Below are positions 8,652-17,175 of a DNA stretch of 64,000 nt, one piece after another. The first letter of the stretch is position 1, and every line of letters starts with the position of its first letter. The notes under the pieces were generated by a model. It was not told where the DNA came from, made no database searches, and saw nothing but the letters and a program-made list of their open reading frames with translations. Location of the stretch: assembly GCA_963793675.1 (NCBI GenBank), contig CAWCBA010000010.1:558001-622000 (forward strand). The letters are read 5' to 3'. Made by a program: the position numbers and the translations under genes. The DNA comes from RPQJ01 sp963793675. Its GTDB lineage: Bacteria > Pseudomonadota > Gammaproteobacteria > Steroidobacterales > Steroidobacteraceae.

Positions 8652-10370
8652 TCAGGCTGCGTCGTCCACCCTGTCGATGCGGGGCTTGGTCGGCAAACGG
8701 ACGCCGAGTCGCGACAGGAGCCGTTTCAGGCGCGGCTTGACGACGAAGAAATACAGGTACGCGGCGACGAGACGTGGCTGTCGTTGATACAGGTGCACCT
8801 CGACGGTGTCCCTGGCGTGCGTCGCCCAGCGGACCTTGTTCTTGAGGAAGCCGCCGAGGAAGTCGTATTCGTCCAGGTCTGCCCGGAAGCATTCCTCGAT
8901 CTCCAGCGACTCGAGGAACGTGCCGGGCGAGCAGTGCGAGTAGGCGGCGTCGTGAGCAATGTGCAGGGAGTAGAACCGACGCGCGTGCACCAGTCCGAAG
9001 GTCGCGGCGACCAGGTTGCCGTCCAGGCGCAGGCAGCGGAAGACGAATTGGCCGCTGGCGCCGAATGCATGGATCAAGTGCCGGTAAAAGCGCAGGTGCT
9101 CCACGCTCTGGGACGCGCCCACGCCTTTCTTCGGCTTCCAGCCGCGGCTTTCGAGCATTTCGTACTCGCCGAAGAGTTGCTGCAGCCGTTGCTCGTCGCC
9201 CGCGCAGGTCGCGTACTCGAGTTGCCCCGCGCCTTGCAGCTTCTTGCGCGCTGCCTTGAGGTTCTTGCGGAACTTCTGCGATTTCGTTGCCAGCAGTTGC
9301 GCCCAGGTGCCCTCGAAGGTCAGGTACGGACACTGCGAACTGGGTACCCTGCCGTGCAGCACCTTGTGACTGGACAGCGTGGCGCAGAATGATTCGAGCG
9401 CGGGGTCGGATGCATCCTGTTCATGAAACCAGATGACGTCCCACTGGTCGCGTCGTGCCAGCAGTGCCTGGGCGACGGCTTCGGCGCAGTCGCGGGCATC
9501 GCGGCTGAACAGAAAGGTCGGGCGGTCGACTTCCCACGGCGCCCCGAGGAAGCTCAGCTGCCTGTGAACCTTGCCGTGCATCCGAATCAGCGAGACCTGG
9601 AACGGCGCGATGCCGATCAACTCATGGTCGTCGTGGACGCAGACGATCATGAGCTTGAGGTCGACCGCGAAACTCCGCACCCAGGCGGCCTGGTAGCGGT
9701 GCGTCTGGAAGACGGTCAGTCCCGGGACAGACTCCTCGATTCGCTGCCAGTGTTCCCGCAGCCAGAGCAGGCCGTCCTCGTCGGCGATCAGGCTCGTACG
9801 CAGCTCCTTCCCGGACGACGTGCGGTAGCGTTCGCTCGCCTGCAACTGAACCTTGCGGCGCTCCGCAGCCAGCGGCTCCCATACGACCAGCGATGCCGCT
9901 TCACCTGCTCGCGTGGTCTCGTCGCTGGGCCTATTGGTCAAGGCAAAGCCGAGCTTCCGCAAGACCGCGTCGTGCCGTCGCCACATTTTCCCGGTCTCCC
10001 GGATCGAATGGGCGACGATCGGCAGTCCGGGATACTCGAGGCGGACCTCGCGCGTGAATGCATTGAGAAGCTTCAGCAGGTGGCGCTGATAGCCCGGAAG
10101 CACCGCCAGGTCCGCTACGTAGACATTTTCCGCGATCGCCTGCCCCGCAAATTCCGCGCCATCGTCGAGATGCGCCAGGACATAGCCCACCAGCCGGTCG
10201 TCGGCAAACAGGCCAAGATTAAGCGACCCGTAGTGATCGTCTTCATAGCGCAGACGGGCTTCGATGAGATGTTCCGGCTCTTGTATATCCCGGGCGTATG
10301 CCCGACGCTCCACGGCGATGACGGCAGCGCGGTCCTTCACTGACAGCCGTCTTACTTGTATGTGTTGCAT
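8652..10370 (-). CDS. GNAT plus FemAB/BioF2-like acyltransferase fusion protein
   Basis: About 572 residues in two parts. Residues 1-200 resemble a GNAT N-acetyltransferase (IQVRRLSVKDRAAVIAVE, then VYVADLAVLPGYQRH). Residues 230-540 resemble the FemAB/BioF2 double-GNAT fold (KFRKNLKAARKKL, YDFLGGFLKNKVRWA), known from exopolysaccharide and exosortase-type loci. The listed start is the ATG at 10370. A better ribosome-binding site, GGAGGAG at 10424-10430, sits 6 bases before an ATG at 10417 in another frame, and that frame closes after 21 codons. One missing base between 10417 and 10370 would join them, so the true start may be 10417. The gene is convergent with the one ending at 8636. Confidence 0.65.
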   Translation of the reverse strand: MQHIQVRRLSVKDRAAVIAVERRAYARDIQEPEHLIEARLRYEDDHYGSLNLGLFADDRLVGYVLAHLDDGAEFAGQAIAENVYVADLAVLPGYQRHLLKLLNAFTREVRLEYPGLPIVAHSIRETGKMWRRHDAVLRKLGFALTNRPSDETTRAGEAASLVVWEPLAAERRKVQLQASERYRTSSGKELRTSLIADEDGLLWLREHWQRIEESVPGLTVFQTHRYQAAWVRSFAVDLKLMIVCVHDDHELIGIAPFQVSLIRMHGKVHRQLSFLGAPWEVDRPTFLFSRDARDCAEAVAQALLARRDQWDVIWFHEQDASDPALESFCATLSSHKVLHGRVPSSQCPYLTFEGTWAQLLATKSQKFRKNLKAARKKLQGAGQLEYATCAGDEQRLQQLFGEYEMLESRGWKPKKGVGASQSVEHLRFYRHLIHAFGASGQFVFRCLRLDGNLVAATFGLVHARRFYSLHIAHDAAYSHCSPGTFLESLEIEECFRADLDEYDFLGGFLKNKVRWATHARDTVEVHLYQRQPRLVAAYLYFFVVKPRLKRLLSRLGVRLPTKPRIDRVDDAA

Positions 10371-10566
10371 CGTGGAAGGCGTTTGGGCGTGCGCCGCATA
10401 AAAACGGATTCTGACATGCGTTACTCCTCCCTCGTTGACCTGGGTCACAAGAAGCACCCGGCCTGCCTGGTCCGTGCCGCAGCCCGCCGCGGTGCGCAGA
10501 TGGCGCGCCAGGCGACGACGCCGGATGAGATCGAGAACTGTGCGTCAGTTCACGACCGTCGGGCCC

Positions 10567-11880
10567 ATGGCCTGTGAGCATGTCGCTTCACACGGAGCCA
10601 CTGTGAATTCTCAAGGACCCAAGCAGGTTCGTGCCGTCGGCGCGGCGCTGCCCGCACCGTGTGCGGGAACCCGTCCAGCCATCGTCGGGCAGCCGCGCGG
10701 GTTCGCACGCGTGCGAGCCGGGACCGAGCGACTCTACTGGCAGTGGCAGGAATACCGGGAATCCGCCGCGACCCGCGAGGCCAGCGCGCTGCTCGTCTCC
10801 GGTCCCGAAAAGCATTCCGGGACGCCGCTGAGGTCGCTCTATTTCGGATCGGGTAACCACCTGTCATACGTACTCGGGCTCCTCTACGACGAATACCGCG
10901 TCGAGGAGGAGCATCGACACCTGAACGCGTGGCAGGCGCGGAGCTGGGTGGACGGTTATCGCAACAAGGTCGACCTCGTCACCGCGGATCTGCCCTGGCC
11001 ATATCACCGCGTCCTGGCGGGCCGCGGCTTGCTTGAAGCCCCCGCCTGGGTAAACCAGAAGCTGCAGCTGCCGGACCGCTGGCAGGACGTGCTGGCGCAG
11101 TTGCGCAGTTCGGCGAGGGGCGAGGATCTGCGCAAGATCCGCAAGCACGGCCTGCAGTACCGGATCGTCCGCGACGAGACGGCGATACGCCGCTTCTATG
11201 GCGAGATGTACGTGCCGCACCTGACCAATCGTTTCGGCAGTGCGGCGTACATCGAGCCGGAATGGAAGGTCCGCTATTGCGCCGAAAGCGGCGCGCTGAT
11301 GGAGATCCTGCGAGAAGGCGAGGTCGTGGCGGGCCAGGTCCTGTTCGGCGACCGGCAGAGCATGCAATTGCTCTGGGCCGGAACCTCCGGCGGGGAATTC
11401 GGGCAGCAGTCACAGGGCGTGTTCCCGGCGCTGTACTACTTCGGCGTGTTGCACGCGTTCGAAGGCGGTTATCGCGAGGTGGACTATTGCGGCAGCAGGC
11501 CACTGCTGTCGGACGGGATATTCCAGCTGAAGCGGCGCTGGGGCGGGCATGTCTACGACGGCTGGAGCCGGGACACCCTCTTCTTCCAGCCCGCCGAGTT
11601 GGGGCAGGCCACTCTCAGCTTCCTCACGCGGCACCCGATGATTACCCGTTGCCGCCACGATCTCGTCGGCAAAGTCTGCCTCGGTACCGAAGCCATCCAA
11701 CCTGACGATGTCGCGCGGGCCGCACAGGTGTATGCGACCGCCGGTCTGCGGGCGATCAGGTTGTACTCGTTGCAGCCGCCGAGCCACGCAGCAATCGATG
11801 CGGCGCGCACAACCGCTGGGATCGAACTCGTGGACTTGAGCCGCGAGTCGGAGCCCGCAGCGGCCTACTGCAGGTGCTGA
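10567..11880 (+). CDS. FemAB/BioF2-like GNAT acyltransferase, paralogue of the 7674-8636 protein
   Basis: The 437-residue protein shares with the 7674 protein the blocks APAWVNQKL, a charged segment (EDLRKIRKHGLQYR), IRRFYGEMYVPHL, GEVVAGQVLF and a final DGIFQLKRRWGG. It is longer at the N-terminus, which has a Leu/Tyr-rich domain with YFGSGNHLSYVLGL. It also has a C-terminal extension that could be a separate small domain. The ATG at 10567 has no clear ribosome-binding site. A GTG at 10603 is preceded by GGAG at 10594-10597 and may be the real start. It is divergent from the fusion acyltransferase and is followed by an unknown membrane protein. Confidence 0.6.
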   Translation: MACEHVASHGATVNSQGPKQVRAVGAALPAPCAGTRPAIVGQPRGFARVRAGTERLYWQWQEYRESAATREASALLVSGPEKHSGTPLRSLYFGSGNHLSYVLGLLYDEYRVEEEHRHLNAWQARSWVDGYRNKVDLVTADLPWPYHRVLAGRGLLEAPAWVNQKLQLPDRWQDVLAQLRSSARGEDLRKIRKHGLQYRIVRDETAIRRFYGEMYVPHLTNRFGSAAYIEPEWKVRYCAESGALMEILREGEVVAGQVLFGDRQSMQLLWAGTSGGEFGQQSQGVFPALYYFGVLHAFEGGYREVDYCGSRPLLSDGIFQLKRRWGGHVYDGWSRDTLFFQPAELGQATLSFLTRHPMITRCRHDLVGKVCLGTEAIQPDDVARAAQVYATAGLRAIRLYSLQPPSHAAIDAARTTAGIELVDLSRESEPAAAYCRC

Positions 11881-11924
11881 CGCGACTTGCCGATTCACCA
11901 AAGCTTGGAGGAGGGCAAAGCCCG

Positions 11925-12623
11925 ATGGAATTCCAGATCAATCCCAGGAAGATCGCCTTGTCGCTGCTGACTGTGGCGATCCTGCTGGTCGTTGCTCACG
12001 TCGCCGGGGCGGTCTCGAGTCACGTCTTCCATCACGAGCAGGTATTCGGCCTGGTCGATACCTTCGACATGAACGTCGAGAACAACGTGCCGACGTTTTT
12101 TTCCACGTTCATACTCGTGGCAAGCGCTGGCCTGTTGACCGTCATCGCCAGCCAATCGACCGCCGATCGCTATGCGCGACACTGGAAATGGCTGGCCATC
12201 ATTTTTGCCTTCCTCGCGATTGACGAGGATGCGTCGCTGCATGAGTTGTTGATCGAGCCGGTTCGCGCTCATCTAGCGGTGGCCGGGCCGCTGTTCTTCG
12301 CGTGGGTCATCCCGTACGGGCTGGCGGTGCTGGTCATTGGCCTGCTCTACCTGAGGTTCGTCTGGTCGCTGCCCGTGCGGACCCGCGGGCTCTTCATCGG
12401 TGCCGGGAGTCTCTATCTTGCCGGTGCCCTTGGATTCGAGTCCGTCGGCGGGTGGTATTTTTCGCTGCACGGGGAACTGGAAGACCTGCCGTATTCGCTC
12501 CTGGTCGCAGCCGAGGAATTCTGCGAGATGTCCGGGATCATCCTCTTCATCTACGCCTTGCTGGATTACCTGCGTGACCGGCTGGCAGGAGAGCCCCTGC
12601 GAATCTCGATCGCCAGGCCCTGA
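11925..12623 (+). CDS. Uncharacterised multipass membrane protein
   Basis: I do not recognise this 232-residue protein. It has about six hydrophobic helices. Two intramembrane-looking segments carry conserved-type charged residues: LAIDEDASLHELL near residues 101-113 and AAEEFCEMSG near residues 192-201. Acidic residues plus a histidine at helix ends suggest a metal site or proton path rather than a simple scaffold. The start at 11925 follows GGAGGAG at 11908-11914. It is 44 bases downstream of an acyltransferase gene and convergent, three bases apart, with the ABC exporter gene. Confidence 0.55.
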   Translation: MEFQINPRKIALSLLTVAILLVVAHVAGAVSSHVFHHEQVFGLVDTFDMNVENNVPTFFSTFILVASAGLLTVIASQSTADRYARHWKWLAIIFAFLAIDEDASLHELLIEPVRAHLAVAGPLFFAWVIPYGLAVLVIGLLYLRFVWSLPVRTRGLFIGAGSLYLAGALGFESVGGWYFSLHGELEDLPYSLLVAAEEFCEMSGIILFIYALLDYLRDRLAGEPLRISIARP

Positions 12624-12626
12624 CGG

Positions 12627-14411
12627 TCAGGTTTCCTGCAGCAGCGCGCGGTGCCGGCTGCCGGGGGCCGTGAGCTCGGCGTAGCTGCCTTGCGCAGCGA
12701 TGCGCCCAGATTCCAACACGACGACCTCGTCGCAGAACGTTGCGACGGATGGCTTGTGCGACACGAAGATGATCGTCCTGTCCCCAAGCGCCCGCAGTGA
12801 ATCCAGGATCCGGGCCTCCGTGGCGAGGTCCAGTTCGTTGGTCGCCTCGTCCAGGATCAGCACCGCCGGGTCGCGATACAGCGCCCTGGCAATGCCGATT
12901 CGCTGCCGCTGGCCTCCGCTCAGCTTGGCACCGCGTTCGCCGACGACCGACTGATAACCGGCCTCGAGCTCACTGACGACGAAATCATGCAGCTCCGCAA
13001 TCCGCGCGGCCCGTTCGAGCCGGCCGTAGTCGATCTCGCCGGGTTCCGTGCCGAGTGCGATGTTGTTGGCAATCGTGTCATCGATCAGGTAGATGACTTG
13101 CGGGACGTAACCGATGCTGTTCCGCCACGTGCGCACGTTGCCCGGCGTCACCAGCGTGTCGTCCACTCTGACCCCGCCCGCCGATGGCGGCAGCAGTCCG
13201 AGCAGGATGTCCACGGTTGTCGATTTGCCGGCACCTGTCGGGCCCGCCAGGCACACGGCCCGGCCCGCCGGAATCGTCAGGTTCAACCCGGACAGCGTGT
13301 CCTGGCGACCGTCGGGGTAACGGAAAGAAATGTCATCCAGCCTGATCGAGTGCCGCGGCACCAGCACGCCGCCTGCCGTGGGTGATGGCTCCGCACTCGA
13401 ATCAGAGTAGTCCTGCCACAGGCCGTCCAGCGCCGCCGTCTTGTAGCGGATGGCCTCGACACCATCGAAGAGCCCCTGCAGCGCCGGGATGAGGCGATAC
13501 GCGGCATAGGCGAGCATCGCGATCACCGGCAGTATCCCGCCCGCATCCCCAGTATCGCCGATCAGGTAGACGGTCGCGAAGACGAGTCCGCCGAAAGCGA
13601 CCAGCTCCAGGCTCTGGGCCGGGACGATGTCCAGGGTGCTGTAGCTGATGGCATTCCTCGAGGAGCGCAGCAGCGGTCTCGAGAAACGCTCGACGAAATG
13701 CTCCTCGCGCCCGAGCACCTTGATCGCCTTGGCTGCGTCGAGCGCCTCGTGGGCGTTCTTGTAGATCTCGGTGTTCAAGGTCGCGAACTCCGCTCCGAGC
13801 CGCGTGACCTTGGGCATGATCAGGAGGTAGATCAAAAGGTAGGCCACCGCCAGCACGACCAGTGTCACGGTCATCACCCAGGGCTGGATCACCACCAGCA
13901 GCACGACGATGAAGAGGGTCGTGACCGCATCCGAGAATACGTTGATGCCCGCCATCAGCGTGCCGATGGCTACCCGGTCGATCTCGGTCACCACCATCTT
14001 CACGAGTTCTGACGAGTTCCGCTGCAGCAGAAAGAGGTAGGGACGCGCCAGGTACCTGCTCATGAGCCGGCGAGCCAGGTTGTATTCGCCGAGGTGACAG
14101 ACCCGGAAAGTCAGCCAGGCGTTGATGCCCACGAGGAGGTTGGTCGCCAGCAGCATGACGAACGCGAAGAAGCCGAGGAATCGCAGGAAGTCATTCGTGG
14201 TCGTGAACCCGAGCGCATCGTAGGCCCAGGTCAGGTAACGGTTCTCCGCGACCAGGGCGGGGTCGGCGACGACGGCGATGAACGGCATGATGGACGCCAC
14301 CCCGATGGCCTGCACCAGTCCGCTGACCGTGGTGCTGAGCAGCAACAGCAGGATCTGGCGCTTTTCGCCGGCCGAGAAGAAAGACAGGAGTTTTCGCCAA
14401 TCGTCGATCAT
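12627..14411 (-). CDS. ABC exporter, fused permease and ATPase (PglK/MsbA-type)
   Basis: The 594-residue half-transporter has an N-terminal six-helix domain (about residues 20-310) and a C-terminal nucleotide-binding domain. The latter has Walker A GPTGAGKS at 390-397, signature LSGGQ at 497-501, Walker B VLILDEAT with D521 and E522, and the H-loop SHK at 551-553. Homodimers of this type move lipids or lipid-linked glycans across the inner membrane. Its place beside glycan-modifying genes suggests a flippase role. The ATG at 14411 gives the expected membrane-domain start. Longer in-frame readings upstream are the shadow of the DUF418 gene. Confidence 0.85.
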   Translation of the reverse strand: MIDDWRKLLSFFSAGEKRQILLLLLSTTVSGLVQAIGVASIMPFIAVVADPALVAENRYLTWAYDALGFTTTNDFLRFLGFFAFVMLLATNLLVGINAWLTFRVCHLGEYNLARRLMSRYLARPYLFLLQRNSSELVKMVVTEIDRVAIGTLMAGINVFSDAVTTLFIVVLLVVIQPWVMTVTLVVLAVAYLLIYLLIMPKVTRLGAEFATLNTEIYKNAHEALDAAKAIKVLGREEHFVERFSRPLLRSSRNAISYSTLDIVPAQSLELVAFGGLVFATVYLIGDTGDAGGILPVIAMLAYAAYRLIPALQGLFDGVEAIRYKTAALDGLWQDYSDSSAEPSPTAGGVLVPRHSIRLDDISFRYPDGRQDTLSGLNLTIPAGRAVCLAGPTGAGKSTTVDILLGLLPPSAGGVRVDDTLVTPGNVRTWRNSIGYVPQVIYLIDDTIANNIALGTEPGEIDYGRLERAARIAELHDFVVSELEAGYQSVVGERGAKLSGGQRQRIGIARALYRDPAVLILDEATNELDLATEARILDSLRALGDRTIIFVSHKPSVATFCDEVVVLESGRIAAQGSYAELTAPGSRHRALLQET

Positions 14412-14556
14412 TCGCTCGCTCGCCACTCTTCGCCGCGTGCCGACAGGGCTCCATCGCATCGGACATACCCTGGCAAACAGTAGCTTCAGGAGGCACGACG
14501 CGGACGTGACCCAGTACCAGAATATCCTATCGGGCTGCGGCCGCGAGGCATGACGC

Positions 14557-15890
14557 ATGCTAAAAAGGGGGGCGATGGAAAACACGACTGGGAAGGTGGG
14601 CTCCACTCCAACCACGGACCGCGAGCGAATCTTCGCGCTGGACGCCCTGCGCGGCGTTGCGGTTCTCGGCATCCTCTTGATCAACATCATTGAGTTCGGC
14701 CTGCCGGGCGCGTACGTGAACCCGACGAACGCCGGCGGCGCGAGCGGAGCCAATCTCTGGGCCTGGATCGCAACGTCTTTCTTCTTCGAGGGCACGCTGC
14801 GCGGGCTGTTCACGTTGCTGTTCGGCGCAGGTGTCGTGCTGTACACAAGCCGCCTCGAGCGCACTGGCTTGGGCCTGGTGTCGGCCGATCTCTATCTCCG
14901 GCGCAACCTCTGGCTGATCGTCTTCGGCGTCTTCAACGCCCACGTGCTGCTGTTTGACGGCGACATCCTCTTCTACTACGGCGTGGCGGGGCTGTTGCTC
15001 TACGTCTTCCGCAATCTCACGGTTCGCCGGCTGCTGCTATTCGCGATTCCGCTGCTGTGCGTGCCGACGATCATCGGCACGATCGCCTATGTGGACTTCC
15101 AGGACATGCAGGCAGAGGCCGAGCAGGTGCAGCTGCTGCAGTCGCAGGGCAGCACGCTGACGGCAGAGCAGCAGCGCGTGATCGACGATTTCCACGAGCG
15201 ACTGGCGGTACGAGCAGCCAACGGCCGAGACGCAGGACGAAACCGTTCAGGCCATGCGCGAAAGCTATGCATCTGCCTTTGCGCTGACTTCCGAGCCGAC
15301 ATTCGATTGCGGACACGTTCTGCGAGTACCTGGGGATGATGCTGCTCGGCATGGCGTTCATGAAGTCCGGCGTGCTCACGGCACAGTGGTCGAGCGCAAG
15401 CTATTGGCGCATGCTGATAACGGGTTGGGGTATCGGTTACCTGGTGAACGCATTCGAGATTGCGCACCAGGTACGCAACGACTTCGACGTGAATTCGATG
15501 CTGAGTTCCGAGTTCATCACCTACGACCTCGGGCGTATCCCGCTCACTCTCGGCCACCTCGCATTCATCATGCTGCTGATCAAGGGCGGTTGGTTCCGTC
15601 GCGCGTTCCGCGTACTGGCGAGCGTCGGGCAGATGGCGCTCACGAACTACCTCGCGCACAGCGTGATCTGCCTGTTCGTATTCACCGGGGCCGGCCTGGC
15701 ACTGTACGGCCAGCTCGAGCGCTACCAGCTGTATTACGTCGTGGTAGGAATCTGGGCCATGCAGCTTGCATGGAGTCCCTGGTGGTTGAAGCGGTATCGA
15801 TTCGGGCCGGCCGAGTGGCTGTGGCGGTCGCTGACGCGTTGGCGTCGCCAGCCCTTCAGACGCGACGGCATGGTTGACGCGGCCGATTGA
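14557..15890 (+). CDS. DUF418 family membrane protein (two frameshifts in this sequence)
   Basis: The N-terminal part contains ALDALRGVAVLGILLIN and LFTLLFGAGVVLY, typical of DUF418/YeiB-like multipass proteins. The C-terminal part contains GQMALTNYLAHSVIC, the DUF418 signature. The two parts lie in different frames, with a short middle piece (bases about 15206-15300, RYEQPTAETQDE onward) in the third frame. Two single extra bases, near 15205 and near 15302, explain this. Removing them gives a 443-residue protein with a continuous domain. Its function is unknown. An alternative ATG at 14575 follows a G-rich run. The gene is divergent from the ABC exporter. Confidence 0.75.
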
Positions 15891-15957
15891 AAGATCGGTC
15901 CGTTCCAGCCTGCGATGCGCAGCGTCACCTTGCCGGTCCGATCCGGTTGCGCCAGCT

Positions 15958-16944
15958 CTACTCCAGCCACATGCGCATGAGGTAGAACTCGCCGGCGCGA
16001 TTCGACGGGTTTCGGCTCAGGACGATCGAATCGACGATGGCGGGGTTGACGTAAGCGCGGCCTTCGGCTGCCGTGAACTCCCGCAGCGCAATCTCGTGGG
16101 TCGCGCGGGAGCGTGGCGCGATCTCGATCTTCCCCAGGTAGCCGGCCTGCCTGTCTTTGCTCTGGCCACGATCGCGCACGTGCACCTGTAACAGCAGCGG
16201 AAGGTCGGTCGGGTTCGCGAGATCGACAGCCAGGTGCTGGTAACCGCGCCAGTCGGGGTCAGGCTCCCACAATGCGAGCGCCCAGCCTTTGTTGCCCGCG
16301 AGGCGAGCGTGCAGCCCGATGCCGCCTCGAGACCCGCGGGCGAGCGTGTCCGGCAGTGCTTCGCGTTCGACCGTGACCGCGGAATAGACCCCGAGAAAGT
16401 AGGTGCTCAAGGGTGAGCTGAAGTCGACCAGTGTCGGGAAACTGCGGTGGCGCTGCAGGTACGCTGCGCCTGTGATGACCAGGGGAGCGGCGAGGACTGC
16501 CGTGCTCGCTACGCCCACAAGCAAGCCGATGAGTCGGGCCGGTCTGTGCGATGGCAGCGCACGGACGCGTGGGTCGAAGAGCGTAAAGAAACCTGTGGCG
16601 GCCAGCGCGCCCAGCATGTCCCGCCGCAGATCGCTGAAGGATGCGTCGCGGCCGGTCGCCAGTTGCAGCAGTTCAACCAGTGCACCGAGCAGCAACGCGC
16701 CAGCGATTGCCAGTCCGTAGTCGCGCAGGATGCTCGCGTTCCGGCCTGGGAGCCGTCGCTGCAGGGCGATCAGGATCAGCGTCACGATGGCGAACGCCGG
16801 CCCATGGGCGGAATTGCTGAGTTCGGCGACCCAGCGCCCGTGGCCGGGAAGCTGCCCGAACAGAACCACCATCAACACTGCGGCGGCGACGCCCAGCAGG
16901 AAAGCTACCGAAAAGCGCTGCGGTTGAAACCGGGTCGGTGACAT
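15958..16944 (-). CDS. VanZ-like membrane protein with a C-terminal extracytoplasmic domain
   Basis: The 328-residue protein has four or five hydrophobic helices in residues 10-180. VanZ-type sequence features include a conserved loop, ELLQLATGRDASFSDLRRD, followed by a helix. After the last helix about 130 residues remain. They contain beta-rich blocks (YQHLAVDLANPTDLPLLLQ) that resemble a carbohydrate-binding-like beta sandwich. VanZ proteins were first linked to teicoplanin resistance, but most bacterial members have no known function. It is convergent with the DUF418 gene. Confidence 0.7.
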   Translation of the reverse strand: MSPTRFQPQRFSVAFLLGVAAAVLMVVLFGQLPGHGRWVAELSNSAHGPAFAIVTLILIALQRRLPGRNASILRDYGLAIAGALLLGALVELLQLATGRDASFSDLRRDMLGALAATGFFTLFDPRVRALPSHRPARLIGLLVGVASTAVLAAPLVITGAAYLQRHRSFPTLVDFSSPLSTYFLGVYSAVTVEREALPDTLARGSRGGIGLHARLAGNKGWALALWEPDPDWRGYQHLAVDLANPTDLPLLLQVHVRDRGQSKDRQAGYLGKIEIAPRSRATHEIALREFTAAEGRAYVNPAIVDSIVLSRNPSNRAGEFYLMRMWLE

Positions 16945-17008
16945 GCTTGGTGGCCCCGGCGCCGTATTTCCTCCGTCGCGTGTCGCGGAGACTAACTCAT
17001 TGATTAAA

Positions 17009-17084
17009 TGGCGCTCCCAGAGGGATTCGAACCCTCGTACCAGCCTTGAGAGGGCTGTGTCCTGGGCCTCTAGACGATGGGAGC
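17009..17084 (-). tRNA. tRNA-Glu (anticodon CTC)
   Basis: On the minus strand the sequence folds into a cloverleaf. The acceptor GCTCCCA pairs with TGGGAGC, then comes discriminator G and an encoded CCA (17009-17011). The anticodon arm is CAGCC, loop CTCTCAA, GGCTG, placing CTC at the anticodon. The T loop is TTCGAAT. The D arm and overall sequence match bacterial tRNA-Glu. It decodes GAG. Confidence 0.96.
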
Positions 17085-17130
17085 GTGTGCCGGACCGGTT
17101 TGGACTAACCGGGTCCTGACGAAGCCGCGT

Positions 17131-17159
17131 ATTATACCCGGCTGTTTTCCCCGGTCCAG
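17131..17159 (-). promoter_or_regulatory. Promoter for tRNA-Glu
   Basis: A perfect -10 hexamer, TATAAT on the minus strand (17136 to 17131), lies 47 bases before the tRNA 5' end. A weak -35 (CTGGAC) is found 17 bases further upstream. The region also covers the 5' leader of pcnB on the opposite strand. Confidence 0.55.
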
Positions 17160-17175
17160 CAGAAGCTCCCCGCCC

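Noticed and set aside
17131..17175. A separate small gene between tRNA-Glu and pcnB
   Set aside because: The open stretch is the true N-terminal part of pcnB shifted by a missing C and the tRNA promoter on the other strand.
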